A stretch of DNA of 64,000 nucleotides, from the NCBI GenBank assembly GCA_964581565.1, contig CAZOOZ010000002.1, positions 62,001 through 126,000 on the forward strand, in the 5' to 3' direction. The number at the start of each line of letters is the position of its first letter. Positions within the stretch are counted from its first letter, which is position 1. The notes under the pieces were generated by a model. The model was not told the DNA's origin. It saw only the letters and a list, made by a program, of their open reading frames with translations, and did not search any database. This DNA is from UBA1433 sp964581565 (GTDB lineage Bacteria > Bacillota > Clostridia > Eubacteriales > UBA1433). Positions 50,682-59,585 of this stretch are shown here, one piece after another. Both the position numbers and the translations under genes were made by a program.

Positions 50682-51152
50682 TTATAATAATTTTTCTAAT
50701 ATTTCTTTCGCCTTTTTATTATCAGGTTCTTTTTTTAATATATCTTCTGCAAATTGTATAAATTCATCATTACTAAATGGCGGAGTTGGATTGCCATAAT
50801 AAACATCAATGATCCATTTTTGAATATCAACCGAATCTAAGAATAATGAAATCGCTCTTAATGCGTGCCAGCGCATTAAAGAATAATAATCATCAACAAA
50901 TTGATCTGATGAAGCCCAAAATTCCAGCAGATCTAAAATTGTCAGATACTTATCTATACTTTCATTTCGTGAGGTTGCATAAATTAAATAATTATACAGT
51001 AAAATTGATTTAGTTTTCGGGATAAATTTAACTAAAAGTTCTATTGAATATAAATCTATTTCTTTATTCAACGATTCATATATTTCAGAATATTTTCCTT
51101 TTATTATTTTTTTTTTAAAATTATTCTCTATTCTTATCACCTCCGAAGCCAA
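50682..51152 (-). CDS. Helical protein of unknown function, possible immunity protein
   Basis: Up to 156 residues, helical throughout (SLNKEIDLYSIELLVKF, KEPDNKKAKEILEKLL resembles a TPR end). The best start is unclear: a TTG at 51152 has a weak RBS, and a strong GGAGGTGA at 51140 has no ordinary start codon after it. It follows directly on an Rhs relic, the usual place for an immunity gene, and is AT-rich. The family is not recognised; the immunity role is inferred only from position. Confidence 0.55.
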   Translation of the reverse strand: MASEVIRIENNFKKKIIKGKYSEIYESLNKEIDLYSIELLVKFIPKTKSILLYNYLIYATSRNESIDKYLTILDLLEFWASSDQFVDDYYSLMRWHALRAISLFLDSVDIQKWIIDVYYGNPTPPFSNDEFIQFAEDILKKEPDNKKAKEILEKLL

Positions 51153-51430
51153 GAATCACCAGCTTTTTATTTGCAGCAATATATCCGCTCGGATCCGTAT
51201 TATTTACCGGGTCCCCATCACAATACAGGTATAAATGCCAGAAAGCCGCACCTGTACCCCTGATCACCGCGCCTGTGTAGGCAAAGCTGTTTACAATCGT
51301 GCCTGTTTCGGCTGTGTTGCCATGGCATCATAGGTATAGCTTTTTACTACATCGTCATCGACATCAACGATATTGGTTACGCTACCGCGAATATCCTGGC
51401 GGTACCAGTAATCATTGTCATCCGCCTTAT
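51122..51430 (-). pseudogene. Rhs core remnant
   Basis: Two frames together read DYWYRQDIRGSVTNIVD, KSYTYDAMGN, TGTIVNSFAYTGAVI and LYLYCDGDPVNNTDPSGY. These are the end of an Rhs/YD-repeat shell and the conserved junction before a toxin tip. A one-base deletion near 51330 and an internal deletion before LYLYC destroy it. No toxin domain follows. Confidence 0.8.
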
Positions 51431-51503
51431 ATCATAACATTATTATAAAGAGGATGTGTATCGCACACCCTTTATATTTAATTTTTTAACCTGTTTATAA
51501 TAC

Positions 51504-52955
51504 TTATTGCTTTTCTATGCTTTCAACAATATATCGATACAGAGCATCTGCCGGGTTCTCGTCAAGCTCTTCGCATTGCTCATTAAGTTTTTCCCATTTG
51601 GCATCATACATATCAAGTTCTTCACTGCTATAGAGTTTCACCGCTTTATTTATTATTTTTATATGCTCCGGCAGATTAAGCTTTTTAAAGGCTTCTTTCA
51701 GCTGACCGCATAGCTCGCACTGCGAATTGAAAATATACTGCGAAAGCCCGCCTTCGCTCGTTTCGTTATCAAACCAGTAAATAAGGTGCGCCAGCCTGTA
51801 AATGTGCGGAAGCTTTTCTATCCATTCGGCTTCCGACTTATATTTTGTATCCGCACCGATTCTTTCAGAGACAAAGAACAACGCTTCAATCAATTCATTC
51901 TCATCGACTTGAGAAATAAGCTCTGCACTCAGTCCGTTTTCTTCGATATATTTTTCAAGATCCTCTATTTGTGATTCATTCTTGTTTTGCACTTTTTCTT
52001 CTGCGGTCAAATCAATGCAGTAACCTTTGGACCAGCTTCCTACGAGCAGCTGTGTGCCGTCTTGTGTAAATTCCACAAAGCATCCGAATGGTATCTTGTA
52101 TTCATCAAGGATATTCAAACTCGGATATTCCATAAGATATACGATATAGATACTATTATTTTTCACACATTCGTCATTGTCCGCAAGAAGCGCAAGCAGT
52201 TTCCCGTCTGGCGAAAACGCAACTTTTTCAATACTTGCATTCCACCCATTATTGTTTTTAACTGTAATTTCTTTGAGCGTTTGATTTAAATATTCATCTA
52301 CGATAAACATTTTGTTTTCCTTGTTATACCTAGTGATCGCATAACATTTGTTTGCTCTGCTGAAAGCAATATCCTCATAAACATATTTACCGTCCGGCAG
52401 GAACGGCTCATTTTCGCTGAACGGATATTTCCATACAAGCCTTTTATAACGTGTATAAAATGTAAATTCATTAGATACTCCGTCAAAATGCAGTATCCTA
52501 TACATCATACGTTCTTTCTGCAAGACTTTTCTTTCAAACAGCAGGAATTTCTCGGTTTTATATACATCTGTATCACTTCGCAAAATTTTTATTTTTCCGC
52601 TCTCAATTTCAATCGTGTAAATATTTCCGTCCCAGTCCGCGCTCACTATGTATCTGTCATCCGGGGTAAAAAACAATTCACAGCCTTCGCTTTTTGTGGG
52701 AACGTAACTTTTAAGATGTTTTATTTCTTTTATATCATATAAAGCCACTTTCCCCGACGTGTTTTTCACCGCAAGTAATTTTGAAGAGTGAGAGAAATTT
52801 ATATGCGACGGATTTTTGATCTGCCCGAAAGACGTTATTTTTTTGCCTGTGCTTGTGTCCCAGAGCGCAACCGTTCCGCCGATCGTGGCGAAATATTTTC
52901 CGTTCGGTGATTTTTTTATTTCATGGGAAGCAGTAAATTTATATTTTATTTTCAT
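51504..52955 (-). CDS. WD40-like propeller fused to a DUF4375 domain
   Basis: 483 residues; AGAAAAGAT before the ATG. Residues 1-320 form a beta-propeller with repeated strands such as SPNGKYFATIGGTVALWDTS and FSPDGKLLALL. Residues 330-475 match DUF4375 (YWFDNETSEGGLSQYIFNSQ), the family I recall as containing the Neisseria DNA-mimic protein DMP19. No signal peptide. DUF4375 proteins often occur as immunity-like proteins in polymorphic toxin loci, and this gene lies upstream of an Rhs relic. Function is inferred. The last codons are duplicated at about 53735. Confidence 0.75.
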   Translation of the reverse strand: MKIKYKFTASHEIKKSPNGKYFATIGGTVALWDTSTGKKITSFGQIKNPSHINFSHSSKLLAVKNTSGKVALYDIKEIKHLKSYVPTKSEGCELFFTPDDRYIVSADWDGNIYTIEIESGKIKILRSDTDVYKTEKFLLFERKVLQKERMMYRILHFDGVSNEFTFYTRYKRLVWKYPFSENEPFLPDGKYVYEDIAFSRANKCYAITRYNKENKMFIVDEYLNQTLKEITVKNNNGWNASIEKVAFSPDGKLLALLADNDECVKNNSIYIVYLMEYPSLNILDEYKIPFGCFVEFTQDGTQLLVGSWSKGYCIDLTAEEKVQNKNESQIEDLEKYIEENGLSAELISQVDENELIEALFFVSERIGADTKYKSEAEWIEKLPHIYRLAHLIYWFDNETSEGGLSQYIFNSQCELCGQLKEAFKKLNLPEHIKIINKAVKLYSSEELDMYDAKWEKLNEQCEELDENPADALYRYIVESIEKQ

Positions 52956-53062
52956 ATCTTTTCTCCAACGTAAATGGATTCATATTCTCTATACTCATTT
53001 GCCTCTCCTGTCTTTACGCAAAGCACAGACTAAAATAATTATATTGATCGTCCGCAAGTCTC

Positions 53063-53175
53063 CGCGTGGCACACTGGCGAAAATCGAAGCGGGTATTCGC
53101 CATATTTCCATCGAAGAGCTCGATGCGATCAAAGACATATTGGGCATTTCTTATAATGAATTTTTTGAATTTTAA
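53063..53175 (+). pseudogene. 3' fragment of an XRE gene
   Basis: The frame from CGCGTGGCAC encodes RGTLAKIEAGIRHISIEELD and ends NEFFEF, matching the last 37 codons of the XRE gene at 50072. The DNA-recognition N-terminus is absent. Confidence 0.8.
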
Positions 53176-53490
53176 TAAACGTTCACTGCCCGAGCGAGTC
53201 CGTTACAGCGGCTGTGTGCCTAGTAGTTTACGGCGCCTCAATAATTTAGGTTATTTCCCACTTGCCATTTTCTTTATGGATCTTCCACTTTGTTGGAATA
53301 TAACACGAACCTCTTATTAGTTCGCCTTGCGTATCATATGCTTGATAGCAGTACCAAGCCCAGATATATCCGTCTTTAAAGTTATGCATCACACAGAGCC
53401 GCACAAGAAACAAATTTGCTTTACCAAAAGTTCTTTGCTCTTCCGCATATCGTGCATAATTATATTCGTCTATCGGTTCGTTTATTGTTT
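53063..53490. repeat. Direct repeat, right copy
   Basis: Partner of 50192-50650. It starts inside the XRE frame and continues through the 3' half of the 53246 gene. Confidence 0.85.
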
Positions 53491-53680
53491 CCGCGGGGTC
53501 AACCTTCCACAGAAAAACATCTCTGACTTCCTTCATCACGCTGTTTGTATCGATAAGCATAGCGCTATAGACAAGAAGGATAAGTGCGATACCCACTGTC
53601 AAAATTTTATGTTTTTTATTTTTTATAAACAGCAGCACTTTTTTTGGTTTTCTTTTTATAATCAAAATTATCCAAATCAT
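53246..53680 (-). CDS. Membrane-anchored protein of unknown function
   Basis: 144 residues. A Lys/Arg-rich N-terminus and one membrane segment (about 29-46) precede a 95-residue outer domain with FGKANLFLVRLCVMHNF, WAWYCYQAYD and KWKIHKENGKWEIT. The pattern resembles small NTF2-like domains, but I do not recognise a family. Compared with the truncated copy at 50369 a Glu codon has become a stop, removing the last seven residues. It may be an orphan immunity protein of the Rhs locus. Confidence 0.65.
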   Translation of the reverse strand: MIWIILIIKRKPKKVLLFIKNKKHKILTVGIALILLVYSAMLIDTNSVMKEVRDVFLWKVDPAETINEPIDEYNYARYAEEQRTFGKANLFLVRLCVMHNFKDGYIWAWYCYQAYDTQGELIRGSCYIPTKWKIHKENGKWEIT

Positions 53681-53732
53681 AACGAGTATGGTAAAAAATC
53701 TATATACATTGATCTACCTCTTTATATCCATA

Positions 53733-53775
53733 CAGAGCATCTGCCGGGTTCTCGTCAAGCTCTTCGCATTGCTGC
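53733..53775. repeat. Duplicated fragment of the DUF4375 gene end
   Basis: CAGAGCATCTGCCGGGTTCT and the following 20 bases match 51541-51575 exactly, inside the C-terminal coding part of the WD40-DUF4375 gene. It marks a second rearrangement next to the 53246 gene. Confidence 0.8.
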
Positions 53776-53856
53776 AATCTTAAATATCTTATCTGCATTT
53801 ATGATTCAAACACTTATTATCTGTTTATCACATTATTACATAACAAAGACACCTCT

Positions 53857-54360
53857 TCATATATAGTAGCAATCATTCTGCCACTGCAATGGATTTGAAT
53901 GAATATATTCCTTGATTTTATCATAATCTTTCTGATCACGGATAATGTGGTCATAAAAGGAACGCTGCCATAAAGATTGACCATATTGCTTAGAGGTGAT
54001 GGTTTTGAATGAATTTATTATTTTAGATATGGAGATTGTAGGGGACGCCGCCCACGGCGTCCCGTCTTCCTGTAATAAAATAATCATATGAATATGATTA
54101 GGCATAATAACATATGCATCAACAGACACATTTTTATATACATCAGGGATGTTTAATACTATTTTTTGAACCATCTCACCGATAGGGCTCAATATGATTT
54201 GCGGGAGGCTGTAGGCAGCCTCCCCTACGTTTAGATATTCTTCGTCCCATAATATCAGGTCTCTATCTTTGGTACAGATGGTTATGAAATAGGCACCACT
54301 ATTGCTGTAATCATACTCTACCAAACGGTTTTGTTTACGATATGGTAATTTATTCATCAT
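53857..54360 (-). CDS. REP-associated tyrosine transposase (RAYT, Y1/HUH)
   Basis: 167 residues. The HUH motif is PNHIHMI near residue 88, preceded by GAYFITICTKDR, and the C-terminus has SLWQRSFYDHIIRD with a Tyr-containing helix and IKEYIHSNPLQW. Such single-Tyr transposases bind REP hairpins with a GTAG foot. Two REP-like hairpins are embedded in frame (encoding NVGEAAYSLP and DGTPWAASPT). Start is one of two adjacent Met codons. Confidence 0.88.
   Translation of the reverse strand: MMNKLPYRKQNRLVEYDYSNSGAYFITICTKDRDLILWDEEYLNVGEAAYSLPQIILSPIGEMVQKIVLNIPDVYKNVSVDAYVIMPNHIHMIILLQEDGTPWAASPTISISKIINSFKTITSKQYGQSLWQRSFYDHIIRDQKDYDKIKEYIHSNPLQWQNDCYYI
54038..54063 (+). repeat. REP-like hairpin inside the RAYT gene (first)
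   Basis: GTAG (54038-54041), then GGGACGCCG, loop CCCA, CGGCGTCCC: a perfect 9-pair stem with a GTAG foot on the plus strand. Confidence 0.8.
54203..54228 (-). repeat. REP-like hairpin inside the RAYT gene (second, inverted)
   Basis: On the minus strand GTAG (54228-54225), then GGGAGGCTG, loop CCTA, CAGCCTCCC. It is oriented opposite to the first hairpin. Confidence 0.8.
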
Positions 54361-54476
54361 GATATATCCTATAGAAATCGATTGATTCTACTTATATTTT
54401 TCTTGCCGTACGGCCAATTTACATCCCCGCACTTTCATCACAGATATTTGCATTCTCAATAAAGAATACCCCGCTC

Positions 54477-55739
54477 CTACTCCATCTTCTCAACACCGCT
54501 GCCGTCGGCATTCATGACATAAAGTGAGTTATCGTCATACCACTCCCAAAAATATACCTTCCCGCCGTCTGTCGTAAAAATAAATTCGCTTGTATTCTCT
54601 ATCGTCTTTTCTTCTTTAAACGTGGTCGTGTTCACAATCGTGATTTTATCTCCTGCCAAAACGTATATTTTATCATCCATAATATTAAAGCCGCTGATTT
54701 TTTTACCGTTCGCATCATACACAGCCTCAGGCTTGCCTCCGTCGATACCGATGCGGTAAATAGTCAGGTCCGTGCTGTCTCCGTGCCAGTAATATACATA
54801 GTCACTATAAATGGCAAACACATACATATATTCATCGCTTACTTTTTTATTTTGCTTGCCGCCTGTGCTCACCTTATACAGGCAGCCGCCGTCCTGCTTG
54901 CTTGTGTAATATACCCAATCTCCAACCACATACGGGCACTTTGTCATTTTCTTTGCAAGCCTCGTTCTGCCGCTGCCGTCTGTGCGAATTTTGTATAAGC
55001 AGATCTCATCGCTCAAATTGCCGTAGTAGAGCCAGCCGTCAGCATAGGATACATACTCGCAGCCGTCATCCGTTATCTTCGCGCGCTCTTTGCCGTCCGT
55101 GCGGATTTTATAGAGTGCGTCATCTTCATTTTCACACACGTAATAGATCCAGTCTCCGACAACATTGATAAACTTCGGCACATCATCGCTGAGTTTTCTT
55201 GCTCCTGTTTTATCATTGCGTATTTTGTAGAGCGCTCCGTTCTCATCATTATTGCGAAAGTAGACCCACTGCCCCTGTGATGCCACATATCCGATATTCA
55301 TGACGTTGCTGCCCGAATTCCCCGCGGTGTTGATCTCCTCTTCGCTGTTGTAATCGGCGATAAAAGGCATCGTGATTTTGAGCGCCGTATCATTCTCGTC
55401 GATCCATCGGCTCACCTCGTCGGTATCTGTGGCGCTTGTGCTTGCCTGCACCAACAGATCGTTGATTTGAACGTAGTTTTCTTTCGACATTTCAAGCAGC
55501 GCGGAAGATGCGCCTATGTAGCCCGCCGCATTTGCGGGGTCTGTCTCGATTATTTTCAGCGCCGCGCTATAAGCCGCTTCATAATTTTCTTGCTCCATAT
55601 ACTCTGCCATCAATGCCGCCAGTTCTTTGGTGCCCGAAGCCCTCCCGATAGCTTTCTCCTCTGCGCTTGCGCAGCCGGCTGCACCGAGCAAAAATGCTGC
55701 TATAACAGCGAACAGCAACACAATCCTTACTTTTTTCAT
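54477..55739 (-). CDS. DUF5050 lipoprotein with beta-propeller repeats
   Basis: 420 residues from the ATG at 55739, with AAGGAAG upstream; longer frames lack an RBS. A lipoprotein signal is visible (hydrophobic 5-20, lipobox LGAAGC). Residues 30-120 are helical. Residues 150-415 contain repeats of the form GDWIYYV, DDALYKIRTDG, seen five or more times, which is the DUF5050 propeller. It is anchored outside the membrane; function unknown. Confidence 0.85.
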   Translation of the reverse strand: MKKVRIVLLFAVIAAFLLGAAGCASAEEKAIGRASGTKELAALMAEYMEQENYEAAYSAALKIIETDPANAAGYIGASSALLEMSKENYVQINDLLVQASTSATDTDEVSRWIDENDTALKITMPFIADYNSEEEINTAGNSGSNVMNIGYVASQGQWVYFRNNDENGALYKIRNDKTGARKLSDDVPKFINVVGDWIYYVCENEDDALYKIRTDGKERAKITDDGCEYVSYADGWLYYGNLSDEICLYKIRTDGSGRTRLAKKMTKCPYVVGDWVYYTSKQDGGCLYKVSTGGKQNKKVSDEYMYVFAIYSDYVYYWHGDSTDLTIYRIGIDGGKPEAVYDANGKKISGFNIMDDKIYVLAGDKITIVNTTTFKEEKTIENTSEFIFTTDGGKVYFWEWYDDNSLYVMNADGSGVEKME

Positions 55740-55799
55740 CCTTTTCTTCCTTCTCCTATTTATATTGAATAAAGGCTCTTTTTTTGATAAACGCCCGCA

Positions 55800-55895
55800 C
55801 TCGCAACGCCCTCCTTCAATATGCAAAAGACCTCCCCCCCGTTCAATCACAGGGCGCATATCACTGCGAGCGCGTCAAAAATCTGATGGTTCAAA
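55800..55895. repeat. Degenerate dispersed-repeat fragment I
   Basis: Contains CAATATGCAAAAGACCT and ATCACTGCGAGCGCGTC, worn modules also seen near 44230 and 45790. The remaining bases up to 56093 hold no gene, only the RBS of the next gene. Confidence 0.55.
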
Positions 55896-56093
55896 TATTT
55901 CAGAGTTACCGCCCGCTGAATATTATTATATTCCCGCAGTCATTGATTACATATTAGCATACCTTTATTACAAATAACAAGGACTATCAAATCTTAAATT
56001 TTAAAAATTTATTTGACTTAGCCTCATACGTCGGATATATACAAACATAGATACAGATCAAAATACGCAAATGTATATAAGGAGGATTCATTT

Positions 56094-57107
56094 ATGCAAG
56101 ACCACTATTTCCCCACTGCGCACTGGCAGAAAGCAAACCTGCTTGAAATGAATATAAGCACCAAAAAATTAGATGCTCTGGATGATATCATCAAATCGGA
56201 TTATGCCAACATCTGCGGCCTCGCGGTTATAAAAAGCGGCTTTATGGCCTATGAAAAATATTTTAACGGCTGCACGCCAGACGATGCGATCCATGTGGCC
56301 TCACTCACAAAGAGCGTGCTTTCCGCTCTCATCGGCATCGCCGTCGATAAAGGCTATATCAAAAGCGTGAATGAAAAGGCGCTTTCTTTCTTCCCCGAGT
56401 ATGCGCTCAATACGACAGACAGCGTTAAAGAAAATATTGCGATCCACCATCTGCTCACAATGACAGCGCCCTACGCGTTTGAAGACTGGCATGAACCGTT
56501 TGAGGCCATGTGTGCTTGTCCCGACTGGATAGCCTATATTTTAGATATTCTTGGCCACAGCGGCAGCTTGGGCGCGTTCAAATATTCCTCGGCAGGCGCG
56601 CACCTACTTTCGGCTATTCTCACACGCGCCACGGGGCAAAGCGCGCGGGAATTTGCCAACGAGCATTTATTCGCTCCCCTCGGCATGAGGCAGATCGCAA
56701 ATCATGAAATGAAAGGCTACGGATTCGATGACTTGTTCGGCAAAAACGTGCGGGGCTGGGTGAGTGACCCGGCCGGCAGCTCCGCAGGCGGCTGGGGGCT
56801 ATGCCTTACCGCGCGCGATATGGCGCGTTTCGGTCTGTTGTATCTGCGCGGCGGCCGTTGGAAAGAAATACAAGTCATCTCAAAAGAATGGGTAGACGCC
56901 TCAACGAAAGCAAATCCCAACCGGTACGGATATCTGTGGTGGCTGGGCGAAGACGACGATTATATGGCGCTGGGAGACGGCGGCAATGTCATTTACTGCA
57001 TTCCGTCAACAAATCTCGTTATTGCGATTGCTTCATCCTTTATACCAAATGCAAGCGACAGACTGTTCCTGATAAAAGAACATATATTGCCTGCTTTTAT
57101 CAATTGA
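56094..57107 (+). CDS. Serine hydrolase, beta-lactamase/DD-peptidase-like (class C type)
   Basis: 337 residues; AAGGAGG before the ATG. The active-site SxxK is SLTK (S70-K73). The second motif is YSS in KYSSAGAHL (Tyr about 164), and the third region is LGDGGNVIY. There is no signal peptide, so it acts in the cytoplasm or is a non-secreted esterase. It belongs to the EstB/class C-like serine hydrolases; the substrate is unknown and beta-lactam resistance cannot be assumed. Confidence 0.88.
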   Translation: MQDHYFPTAHWQKANLLEMNISTKKLDALDDIIKSDYANICGLAVIKSGFMAYEKYFNGCTPDDAIHVASLTKSVLSALIGIAVDKGYIKSVNEKALSFFPEYALNTTDSVKENIAIHHLLTMTAPYAFEDWHEPFEAMCACPDWIAYILDILGHSGSLGAFKYSSAGAHLLSAILTRATGQSAREFANEHLFAPLGMRQIANHEMKGYGFDDLFGKNVRGWVSDPAGSSAGGWGLCLTARDMARFGLLYLRGGRWKEIQVISKEWVDASTKANPNRYGYLWWLGEDDDYMALGDGGNVIYCIPSTNLVIAIASSFIPNASDRLFLIKEHILPAFIN

Positions 57108-57161
57108 TATATCCCTAAATATATCGAATTTCGATTGCCAAAAAATTAACCTAAAAAAACG

Positions 57162-57190
57162 TTTACTTTTCAAAATGAATATGGTATACT
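57162..57190 (+). promoter_or_regulatory. Promoter of the ABC-F leader
   Basis: TTTACT (57162-57167), 17 bases, TATACT (57185-57190) with a TGG extension. Confidence 0.7.
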
Positions 57191-57224
57191 GCAACCTAAA
57201 TAAATTTTGAACGGAGATGAAAAC

Positions 57225-57245
57225 ATGCGTCATACTTCTTGCTAA
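57225..57245 (+). CDS. Six-residue leader peptide (MRHTSC)
   Basis: ATG at 57225 with CGGAG 8 bases upstream and stop at 57243-57245. It lies 35 bases after the promoter and 9 bases before the first leader hairpin. Its size and position fit a regulatory peptide on which a drug-bound ribosome stalls. Confidence 0.65.
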   Translation: MRHTSC

Positions 57246-57431
57246 AATAAAACGCATAATAGAAAATTTTTAGCGAACGTGCTGTTTTTCTTATTATGCC
57301 CGCGCAAGAAAATGACCATTCTTTTCACTCATATAAATTTGTCCTCTTACAAATCTTAACCTCATACAGGCTAGCGATCTGTAGATTATGAGCTGCGGGA
57401 ATTCATTTTCTTGCGGCTCATAATCATTTTT
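57246..57431 (+). promoter_or_regulatory. Ribosome-mediated transcription attenuator of the ABC-F gene
   Basis: Three alternative pairings are visible. Hairpin P1 joins GCATAATA (57254) and TATTATGC (57292). The terminator joins 57384-57396 and 57413-57425 (13 pairs, one G-U) and is followed by ATTTTT. The antiterminator joins CGCAAGAAAATGA (57303) with TCATTTTCTTGCG (57403), plus ATTATG (57293) with CATAAT (57419). P1 and the antiterminator compete for the same ATTATG. A ribosome stalled on the leader peptide would block P1 and favour read-through. Confidence 0.75.
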
Positions 57432-57449
57432 AGGAGGATACCACGGCTT

Positions 57450-58931
57450 ATGTCGCAAATTAATATAAATAATCTCACTTTTACCTATGAGGGTTCTTAC
57501 GACCCCGTTTTTGAAAATGTCTCTCTCAGGCTGGACAGCTCCTGGCGTCTCGGCCTAGCGGGAAGAAACGGCCGCGGCAAAACCACCTTTTTAAAACTGC
57601 TGCAAAACGAACTTCCCCACCACGGCGCCGTTACCGCAGCGGTCGATTTTGAATATTTCCCGTATGAAATAGAAGATAAGGAGAGTTTAACGATCGATGT
57701 CGCAAGCGGCGTGTATGCCGCTTGCGAACACTGGCAGCTTGTGCGGGAATGCTCCCTGCTGCAAGTGAGCGAGGATGTGCTCTACAGGCCGTTTGACACA
57801 CTCAGCAGCGGTGAGCAGACCAAAGTGCTGCTGGCTGTGATGTTTCTAAAAGAAAATAATTTTTTGCTCATCGACGAGCCCACCAACCATTTGGATGCGC
57901 AGGCGAGAAGCCTTTTGAGCCGTTACCTGCAATCCAAAAAATCATACATCCTAATCTCGCACGACAGGGCTTTTCTCGACGGCTGCATCGATCATATCCT
58001 TTCGATCAACAAGGCGGATATACAGCTGCAAAAAGGTAATTTTTCAAGCTGGTACGAAAATAAAATCATGCAGGATCAATTTGAGATATCGCAGAATGAG
58101 AAGCTGAAGAGAGAACTCAGCCGCCTCACCGAGTCCTCGCTTCGCACATCGCGCTGGTCAAATAAAGTAGAAAAAACAAAATACAATACAAAAAATTCGG
58201 GTCTTCGCCCCGACCGCGGCTACGTCGGCCATAAAGCGGCCAAGATGATGAAAACCTCAAAAGTCATCGAGGCAAGGGCGCAGACGGCCATAGAAGAAAA
58301 ATCCAAACTTTTAAAAAATGTGGAGAGCTTGCACAGCTTAAAAATTTCCCAGCTTGTCTATCACAAGCGGCAGCTCGCGGCGCTTGATAAAGTCTTTGTC
58401 TACTACGGCGCTCACTGTGCCTGTAAAGATATCTCTTTTACGATCGAGCAAGGGGATCGCATCGCGCTTACAGGCGGCAACGGTTCGGGCAAATCCAGCA
58501 TCCTAAAGCTCATCTGCGGAGAAGATCTAACTTATATGGGCAGTTTCAGCAAAGGCAGCCGGCTGCTCATCTCCTATGTGCCGCAGGATGCCACCGCTCT
58601 CTCGGGCAGCCTGACGGAGCATGCCGCGCGCAAAGCCATCGACGAAAGCCTCTTTAAAGCGATCCTGCAAAAACTCGATTTCACAAAAACGCAGTTTGAA
58701 AAAGATATGGCCTCACTAAGCGAAGGGCAAAAGAAAAAAGTGCTTATCGCCTCCAGCCTGTGCGAGAAAGCGCACCTGCACATTTGGGATGAGCCGCTCA
58801 ATTTCATCGACATTTTTTCACGCATGCAAATAGAGCAGCTCCTGCTCTCATTTGAGCCGACCATTCTCTTCGTGGAGCATGACAGCTTTTTTACCCGCTC
58901 CGTGGCAACGAAAACAATTCACCTGCCCTGA
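57450..58931 (+). CDS. ABC-F family ribosomal protection protein (Lsa/Vga-like)
   Basis: 493 residues; ATG at 57450, AGGAGG 12 bases upstream. Two ABC domains without membrane segments: Walker A GRNGRGKTT (38-46) and GGNGSGKSS, signatures LSSGEQ and LSEGQ, Walker B FLLIDEPTNHLD and a degenerate IWDEPLNFID. The interdomain linker has NSGLRPDRGYVGHKAAKMMK, matching the Lsa-type branch. Such proteins release lincosamides, streptogramin A and pleuromutilins from the ribosome. The attenuator in front supports drug-induced expression. Confidence 0.9.
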   Translation: MSQININNLTFTYEGSYDPVFENVSLRLDSSWRLGLAGRNGRGKTTFLKLLQNELPHHGAVTAAVDFEYFPYEIEDKESLTIDVASGVYAACEHWQLVRECSLLQVSEDVLYRPFDTLSSGEQTKVLLAVMFLKENNFLLIDEPTNHLDAQARSLLSRYLQSKKSYILISHDRAFLDGCIDHILSINKADIQLQKGNFSSWYENKIMQDQFEISQNEKLKRELSRLTESSLRTSRWSNKVEKTKYNTKNSGLRPDRGYVGHKAAKMMKTSKVIEARAQTAIEEKSKLLKNVESLHSLKISQLVYHKRQLAALDKVFVYYGAHCACKDISFTIEQGDRIALTGGNGSGKSSILKLICGEDLTYMGSFSKGSRLLISYVPQDATALSGSLTEHAARKAIDESLFKAILQKLDFTKTQFEKDMASLSEGQKKKVLIASSLCEKAHLHIWDEPLNFIDIFSRMQIEQLLLSFEPTILFVEHDSFFTRSVATKTIHLP

Positions 58932-58974
58932 TTTTATCGCCTTTCGTATGCATTTGTTATAATGGTTTTATAAA

Positions 58975-59460
58975 TATATCGAAGAATCTGGCGGGCCAAT
59001 GTCATTCTGAGCGTGCCTGCGAATCTGATGGGTCGGTGTCATTCTGAGTGTATCGAAGAATCTGATGGGAGTGGGTGTATCCTGCAATTCAAGCAGACCA
59101 ACTCCAACCGGACCCTGGGAGCAGTGTCATTCTGAGCGTGTCGAAGAATCTGGCAGGGCAAATTATCTTCTTCATAAAATATTCATACCATCCCCAACCC
59201 ACCGGATCTTTCGACTGCGCTCAAGATGACCTCTCTCGTTTTTATCAGACAAGGGGTTCGTGCCACTGCAGCATGCCTGCCAATCCGGCGGGGCGGTGTC
59301 ATTCTGAGCGTAGTCGAAGAATCTGGCGGGGCGGCTATCTTATATAGTATGTCAGACCAACGCTACCCGAACCCTGGAGGGTGGTGTCATTCTGAGCGTG
59401 TCGAAGAATCCGGCAGGGCAGACTCTCTCGCGATAATAATTAGGCTATCCCCATTCAGCC
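58975..59460. repeat. Dispersed modular repeat array J
   Basis: Forward arms start near 58978, 58998, 59035, 59123, 59295 and 59382, and an inverted arm near 59204. The module GGCTATCTTATATAGTATGT (59332) recurs at 60579 and 62782. No gene from 58932 to 59585. Confidence 0.92.
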
Positions 59461-59585
59461 TGACTTGTTAAACTCAAAGAAAAAATATATACTCTACATA
59501 AACAGCGACGCTTTTCTTGATAACAAATAACATAAGTACAATTTTGCTCCTTTTTTGTAAATAACTCTGATAAAGGAGAGATGTT

